Source of the DNA: an uncultured Saprospiraceae bacterium
Lineage (GTDB): Bacteria; Bacteroidota; Bacteroidia; Chitinophagales; Saprospiraceae
Direction of reading: 5' to 3'
Assembly: GCA_938041325.1 (NCBI GenBank)
Contig: CALIAG010000124.1
Coordinates: 1 to 59,496 of the forward strand
DNA: 59,496 nucleotides
The notes under the pieces were generated by a model. The model did no database searches. It saw only the letters and a list, made by a program, of their open reading frames with translations, and was not told the DNA's origin. Positions 54,823-59,496 of this stretch are shown in pieces; position 1 is the first letter of the stretch, and the number at the start of each line of letters is the position of its first letter. A program made the translations under genes and the position numbers.

Positions 54823-56331
54823 TTATTCTACCATTGTCAATTTTAGCATATTGGTACGGTGTCTTCTATGCAAAGGCATACTACCAGTATTGACGATTAC
54901 TTCTCCAGCTTTGATTCGACCTTTATCTTTCAGAATTTGTACAACGTCAGCAATCGTTTCATCGGTTGTAGAGAACTTGTCATAATAGTAGCAACGTACT
55001 CCCCATACGAGGTTGAGAATTGCTAGCATATGCGTTTGCTCTGAAAACATATAAATTTCTGAATCTGGCCTATAAGAAGATACTTTAAATGCAGTATATC
55101 CTGAGCTTGTCATTCCGATAATGGCTTTGGCCCCAATGTCTTCTGCTACTTTTGCTGCATTAAAACAGATCGCATCAGAATAAAAAGTTCTTGATTTCTT
55201 ATTCGGTTTTGGACGCCTTCCTTTAATACTGAAAAGTTCTTCGGCTTCCAAAATAATTTTATTCATCGCCTCTACAACTTTCACAGGGTGAAGACCCACA
55301 GAAGTTTCTCCACTTAACATTACTGCATCTGTACCATCTAAAACAGCATTGGCTACGTCTGTAATTTCAGCTCTTGTAGGAATAGGCTGTTTGATCATAC
55401 TGTCCATCATATGCGTTGCAACGATAACCGGACGAGCCCACTGAATACATTTGTTGATGATAAGTTTTTGGAGCAAAGGCAGTTTTTCGATAGGCATTTC
55501 AATTCCTAAATCTCCTCTTGCAACCATGATTCCATTGGAAGCCTTGATGATTTTGTCAAGATTGTCAATTGCTTCAGGCTTTTCAATCTTAGCAATAATT
55601 TTTGCTTGGTGATTTTTAGCCTCTACTTTTTTGCGAAGATCTTTTATGTCTTTAGCCGTTCTGACAAAAGAAAGTGCAATCCAGTGAATAGGTTGAGTTA
55701 AAATAAATTTTAAATCTTTTTCATCTTTAGGTGTCAAAGAAGGAAGAGAAATTTTAGTGTTTGGTAAATTAACTCCTTTGTTCGAAGACAAGGTTCCACC
55801 ATACAAAACTTTTAATTTTACTTTGTCTTTTTTATTCGAACTGATCACTTCGAAAACTAATTTTCCATCATCCACCATTACGCGTTCACCTACGGTAACA
55901 TCTTTTGCAAATTGAGCATAGCTCATATAAATTTGCTTCATGTTGCCAACGCACTTTTTATTTACAAAAGTAAGGACATCTCCAGGCTTTAATTCTAGTG
56001 CATTGTTTTCGATTTCACCCACTCTCAGCTTAGGTCCTTGCAAATCACAAAGGATGCTAATATGGAGATTGTACTTCTCGTTAATGTAAGTAACATGATT
56101 GATCACTTCTTGATGATCCTGGTGAGTTCCATGTGAAAAATTGAGCCTAAAGCAATCTACACCTGCTTTTATCAATTCCAATAAATTTTCATAAGAACTA
56201 CAAGCTGGACCTACTGTAGCCAGAATCTTTGTGTTTTGTTGATCGACGATTTCGATGGATTGCCTCTTAATCGTTTTTTTGACGGCCTTCTTTACGCTCC
56301 TCTTGGCTACTTTTACTTTTGCTTTTGACAT
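54823..56331 (-). CDS. pyk: Pyruvate kinase with Lys/Arg-rich N-terminal extension
   Basis: This glycolytic enzyme converts PEP and ADP to pyruvate and ATP. The catalytic blocks are present: TKILATVGPACSS, FRLNFSHGTHQDH, LCDLQGPKLRVGEI, the K/E site IIAKIEKPEAIDN, the metal-binding IMVARGDLGIEMP, and MDSMIKQPIPTRAEITDVANAVLDGTDAVMLSGETSVG. The first ~24 residues (MSKAKVKVAKRSVKKAVKKT) are a basic extension not typical of the family. The first in-frame Met is the ATG at 56331, and no closer ATG lies before TKILATVGP. The C-terminal regulatory domain ends with GSMPLHRRHRTNMLKL. Confidence 0.95.
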   Translation of the reverse strand: MSKAKVKVAKRSVKKAVKKTIKRQSIEIVDQQNTKILATVGPACSSYENLLELIKAGVDCFRLNFSHGTHQDHQEVINHVTYINEKYNLHISILCDLQGPKLRVGEIENNALELKPGDVLTFVNKKCVGNMKQIYMSYAQFAKDVTVGERVMVDDGKLVFEVISSNKKDKVKLKVLYGGTLSSNKGVNLPNTKISLPSLTPKDEKDLKFILTQPIHWIALSFVRTAKDIKDLRKKVEAKNHQAKIIAKIEKPEAIDNLDKIIKASNGIMVARGDLGIEMPIEKLPLLQKLIINKCIQWARPVIVATHMMDSMIKQPIPTRAEITDVANAVLDGTDAVMLSGETSVGLHPVKVVEAMNKIILEAEELFSIKGRRPKPNKKSRTFYSDAICFNAAKVAEDIGAKAIIGMTSSGYTAFKVSSYRPDSEIYMFSEQTHMLAILNLVWGVRCYYYDKFSTTDETIADVVQILKDKGRIKAGEVIVNTGSMPLHRRHRTNMLKLTMVE

Positions 56332-56642
56332 GTGTTATTGTTGTATTAAATCTTTGGAAAAGACCTAAATTTTTACTATAATCTAGAAATTCAGAAAGAA
56401 TTGGATATTATTTGGCATATTGAACTAGTGACGAACATAGTGTATTTATTACACAAAATACAATAAAAAGTACATTTCTATAGTAAAATTCCGATGTTTA
56501 AAAAGCATTGAATTGTATTATATTATTAGGAATTTAAACATAAAAATGAACTTTTACTACTAGTGTACGTCATTCTCATTCAATAGATCGTCAGTTAGAT
56601 GACTATTCTGAAAAGAATTTACTGTAAAAAAGAAAGAAAAAC
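56332..56642. other. Divergent gap between pyk and acpP
   Basis: This AT-rich stretch holds the upstream regions of two divergent genes. I found no clear minus-strand promoter for pyk, only a TATTTTG-like sequence, and no coding frame or RNA. Confidence 0.4.
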
Positions 56643-56674
56643 TTTGGTTATCCATTTACTTATCTTTTATTTTG
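56643..56674 (+). promoter_or_regulatory. Probable promoter of acpP
   Basis: TTTG (56643-56646), a 20-nt spacer and TTATTTTG (56667-56674) match the consensus with one difference in the -7 box, ~70 bp before the acpP ATG. Confidence 0.6.
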
Positions 56675-56743
56675 CAGTGCATTTGTAAACCGCTGATCTA
56701 AATAAGCAAGAAGCTATAGGGATCAGCTAAATTGGACTCAATT

Positions 56744-56983
56744 ATGTCAAACATTGCTGAAAGAGTAAACAAAATTATCGTCGACAAACTAGGTGTTGAC
56801 GAAACTGAAGTAACTGCGGAAGCAAGCTTCACTAACGATTTGGGAGCAGATTCATTGGATACTGTCGAATTAATCATGGAATTTGAAAAAGAATTTGATA
56901 TTTCAATTCCTGATGAACAAGCAGAAACTATCCAAACTGTAGGAGATGCGGTTAAATACTTATCTTCTCAAGTAGAAGCTTAA
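56744..56983 (+). CDS. acpP: Acyl carrier protein
   Basis: This 79-residue acidic four-helix protein carries growing fatty acyl chains on 4'-phosphopantetheine. The attachment Ser37 is in [15 protein letters not shown]. The ATG at 56744 is preferred to a TTG four codons upstream. It is followed by a terminator and then fabF on the same strand, the usual Bacteroidota order acpP-fabF-rnc, although the terminator suggests that acpP can be transcribed alone at higher level. Confidence 0.97.
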   Translation: MSNIAERVNKIIVDKLGVDETEVTAEASFTNDLGADSLDTVELIMEFEKEFDISIPDEQAETIQTVGDAVKYLSSQVEA

Positions 56984-57030
56984 CTTAACATTTCTGGCAA
57001 GTAATTTTAAACTGCCTTGTAGATTAAAAA

Positions 57031-57072
57031 AAAACCACAAACCAGGACATCATACTGGTTTGTGGTTTTATT
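57031..57072 (+). terminator. Terminator between acpP and fabF
   Basis: A perfect 15-bp stem (57031-57045 with 57055-57069) has a 9-nt loop, and T-rich sequence follows. Confidence 0.88.
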
Positions 57073-57239
57073 TTTGAATTTTGTCGGCCTTCAATACCTT
57101 TTTGTGAATTGATATTTCTAATTTGTAAGCCACTAAGGATTAATACTTAATAGATCCTCATTTCAAAACACAAAGAAATAAATAGAGCTTTTTAAATAGC
57201 TTTCATTTATATATCAAAGGCCAACTTCTAAGTAATAAT

Positions 57240-58487
57240 ATGAGAAGAGTTGTTGTTACAGGCATTGGAGCTTTGACTCCAATAGGAAATACAAGAGAAG
57301 AATACCTCAAAGGGTTACAAAATGGAATAAGTGGTGCGAATGAAATTACGCACTTCGATGCTAGTCTTTTCAAAACTCGCTTTGCTTGCGAATTAAAAGA
57401 ATTCGAAGTCACAGACTTTATCAACCGAAAAGAAGCGAGAAGAATTGACCCTTTTAGTCAATACGCTCTTGTATCTGCTAAGGAAGCAATGGAAGACAGT
57501 GGGCTTGACCCGAATTCAATTGATTTAGATAGAGCGGGAGTAATTTGGGGTTCGGGTATCGGAGGATTTGAAACACTTGAATCTGAGATTACACAATTTG
57601 CTAAAGGAAATGGCACACCAAGATATAGTCCATTTTTGATTCCTCGTTTGATTTCAGATATTGCAGCAGGCCATATTTCAATGATGTATGGATTTAGAGG
57701 AGTTAATTATGCAACGGTTTCTGCTTGCGCATCTTCTACTCATGCAATTGGAAATTCATTTGACCTGATTCGACTAGGAAGGCAAAATATAATGATTACT
57801 GGTGGTTCAGAAGCAGCAGTAACTTGTGCAGGAATCGGTGGATTTAATGCGATGAAAGCATTGTCTACAAGAAACGATGATTATAAAACAGCTTCCCGTC
57901 CTTTTGATGCAGACCGTGATGGTTTCGTGTTAGGTGAAGGAGCCGGAGCTTTGATTTTAGAAGAATATGAACATGCCGTTAAGCGCGGTGCTAAGATATA
58001 CGCTGAGGTCTGTGGAAGCGGTGCCACCGCAGATGCTCATCACATAACTGCTCCACATCCGGAAGGCCTGGGAGCAAGAAATGTAATGAAAATGGCACTT
58101 TCTGATGCAAAAATGAACCCCGAAGAGATTGATTACGTAAACGTTCATGGTACTTCGACTCCTTTAGGAGATATTGCAGAAGTAAAAGCCATTACGAAGG
58201 TTTTTGGTGATCATGCTTATAATTTGAATATAAGCTCTACAAAATCTATGACCGGCCATTTATTAGGCGCGGCTGGAGCAATTGAGGCCATCGCTTCAAT
58301 TTTTGCAGTACAACATGATTTTGTACCACCAACGATCAACCATTTTACGGATGATGAAAACCTGAATCCGAAATTGAATTTTACGTTTAATCAAGCACAG
58401 GAACGAAAAGTAAACGCTGTTTTAAGCAACACCTTTGGATTTGGAGGTCATAATGCTTCGATCATCGTCAAGAAATTTACCAACTAA
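57240..58487 (+). CDS. fabF: Beta-ketoacyl-ACP synthase II
   Basis: FabF elongates acyl-ACP by condensing it with malonyl-ACP. The 415 residues have the catalytic Cys163 (TVSACASSTHAIG), His303 (NVHGTSTPLGD) and His340 (SMTGHLLGAAGAIEA), with the C-terminal SNTFGFGGHNASI typical of the family. It follows acpP after a 256-bp gap with a terminator and precedes rnc on the same strand by ~200 bp. No feature other than a possible TTG-started rnc was seen in that gap. Confidence 0.97.
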   Translation: MRRVVVTGIGALTPIGNTREEYLKGLQNGISGANEITHFDASLFKTRFACELKEFEVTDFINRKEARRIDPFSQYALVSAKEAMEDSGLDPNSIDLDRAGVIWGSGIGGFETLESEITQFAKGNGTPRYSPFLIPRLISDIAAGHISMMYGFRGVNYATVSACASSTHAIGNSFDLIRLGRQNIMITGGSEAAVTCAGIGGFNAMKALSTRNDDYKTASRPFDADRDGFVLGEGAGALILEEYEHAVKRGAKIYAEVCGSGATADAHHITAPHPEGLGARNVMKMALSDAKMNPEEIDYVNVHGTSTPLGDIAEVKAITKVFGDHAYNLNISSTKSMTGHLLGAAGAIEAIASIFAVQHDFVPPTINHFTDDENLNPKLNFTFNQAQERKVNAVLSNTFGFGGHNASIIVKKFTN

Positions 58488-58690
58488 TAAGGTACTCCGT
58501 ATAGTTGAATTAAATCATTCAATGAACTAGCTACGACCATACGAAGTACTGGTAGTTTTTCTTCTCCGACGAGCATTGAAATTGAACCTTTAGCCCTCAG
58601 TTTCATTTTGACAAAATCTCAACGTGTTGTTATTTATTCATATAATGCTATTCAAGTTATTTGCTTGAATGGTTATAACAACTTTTTGTT

Positions 58691-59496
58691 TTGAGATTAA
58701 TATTTAGATTTTACAATTATTATTTTTCTCCTGATAAAAATTTTGCCAGACGACTTAGATCCTTACTAGGGTTTACGCCTGTCAACATTTCTATCTTTAA
58801 GTTGGCATTTTACCACAAGTCAACTGCCTCGGAGAAAATTTACTCCATTCAAAGCAACGAACGTCTAGAATATCTAGGTGATGCCGTACTAGGAACCATC
58901 GTAGCGGAATATTTATTTAAAAAATATCCCAATAGCAATGAAGGTTTTCTAACCAAAATGCGCTCTAAAATTGTCAAGCGTCAATCGCTCAATCAAGTTG
59001 CAGACAAGATGGGTTTGGATGTCTTCCTTAATCAATACAACAGCACGCGCTTAAGTCGTTCGATGCTGGGTAATGCTTTGGAAGCTTTGGTAGGTGCAGT
59101 CTATCTGGAATGTGGTTACCGCAAAACCAAACACTATGTTATCAATAAGATTTTGAGAGGATACCTTGATATCCACGAACTGGAATCTTTTGATGACAAT
59201 TATAAAAGCCAACTCTTGGAATGGTGCCAAAAAAATGGGCAATCTGTTACCTATAAAATGTTAGCAAAGTATAAGTTTGAAAAGCGAGATAGATTCAAAG
59301 TAGCCGTTATGATTGATGGTAAAAAACTCGCAACAGCTGATGATTTTAATAAGAAATCAGCAGAACAAACTGCCTCAGAAAAAGCGATGAAAATACTTGG
59401 GATAACATCGGCAGATGTCGGTTCTAATGATGTCGTAAACGGCAATGCTAACGCAGATGCTTCTAAAAAAAGAAAAACCAGTCAGAAAGCTGAATC
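58691..59496 (+). CDS. rnc: Ribonuclease III, 3'-truncated by window edge
   Basis: RNase III cuts double-stranded RNA and processes rRNA precursors. The frame is open from a TAA at 58676 to the window end with no early ATG. The TTG at 58691 gives a good N-terminus (MRLIFRFYNYYFSPDKNF). The nuclease signature NERLEYLGDAVLGTIVAEYLF is clear, as is the second acidic site LGNALEALVGAVYLE. A double-stranded RNA-binding domain follows (from ~YKSQLLEWCQKNGQ, with KFEKRDRFKVAVMIDGK and KKSAEQTASEKAM). A basic, low-complexity tail runs off the end. About 268 codons are visible. Confidence 0.93.
   Translation, partial: MRLIFRFYNYYFSPDKNFARRLRSLLGFTPVNISIFKLAFYHKSTASEKIYSIQSNERLEYLGDAVLGTIVAEYLFKKYPNSNEGFLTKMRSKIVKRQSLNQVADKMGLDVFLNQYNSTRLSRSMLGNALEALVGAVYLECGYRKTKHYVINKILRGYLDIHELESFDDNYKSQLLEWCQKNGQSVTYKMLAKYKFEKRDRFKVAVMIDGKKLATADDFNKKSAEQTASEKAMKILGITSADVGSNDVVNGNANADASKKRKTSQKAE

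Noticed and set aside
1-59496. CRISPR arrays, insertion sequences, prophage, toxin-antitoxin genes
   Set aside because: No spaced direct repeats, transposase, integrase, phage structural genes or recognisable toxin-antitoxin pairs were seen on either strand.

Overview
The window is a low-GC chromosomal segment from a member of the Bacteroidota, most likely a Saprospiria-like lineage. Three things support this. First, there are four large secreted proteins with type IX secretion system (T9SS) C-terminal sorting domains, two of type A and two of the gliding-motility type B with SprB-like repeats. Second, it carries families largely restricted to the phylum (DUF4290, DUF2480, DUF6427, the two-heme SdhC). 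Third, several promoters fit the Bacteroidota rule TTTG/TTG, 20-21 nt, TAnnTTTG. Many genes start at TTG or GTG and have no Shine-Dalgarno sequence. No insertion sequence, prophage or CRISPR array was seen.

Layout. 1-9,800: end of glmS, a DUF4290 protein, murA, a convergent polyprenyl diphosphate synthase, a membrane protein, purQ, then a secreted putative esterase-like protein behind a membrane-bound AraC-type regulator. 9,800-13,900: a redox locus with a free-standing DsbD N-terminal domain behind a structured leader, then a DsbD that itself carries two such domains. 13,900-27,700: housekeeping genes (lytic transglycosylase, DUF2480, scpB, DinB-like, GAF protein, DksA-like zinc finger, radA, DCC thiol oxidoreductase, asnS, a lone LolD-type ABC ATPase) and several unassigned envelope proteins. 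27,800-43,000: an accessory block of giant T9SS cargo genes in which one divergent gene pair (type A cargo gene and a gene for an ~465-residue helical-repeat protein) is present twice, flanking two type B cargo genes. 43,000-53,800: the sdhCAB operon, rnr, lspA, a guanine-deaminase-like gene, a DUF819 membrane protein and lipoproteins. 53,800-54,800: a 1-kb protein-free interval. 54,800-59,496: pyk, acpP, fabF and rnc, the last running off the window.

The most unusual object is in the protein-free interval. Two nearly identical tandem RNAs (54,322-54,490 and 54,537-54,704) sit between a textbook Bacteroidota promoter and a strong terminator. Each folds as a complete tRNA with all the usual tertiary-contact bases, a GUC anticodon and a G73 discriminator, but has a ~100-nt structured insert where the variable arm belongs. 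I do not recognise this as a described family. Other signals worth attention are two ~100-160-bp imperfect palindromes with the same type of core hairpin, a possible minus-strand small RNA upstream of radA, the tripled DsbD N-terminal domain, and the duplicated T9SS-cargo/helical-repeat module.

The genes at the two ends are core functions: GlmS and MurA supply peptidoglycan precursors, AcpP and FabF make fatty acids, and RNase R and RNase III process RNA. SdhCAB links the TCA cycle to the quinone pool, for which the polyprenyl synthase may provide the side chain. The middle block is surface biology: large adhesin-like or propeller-containing proteins exported by a T9SS encoded elsewhere.
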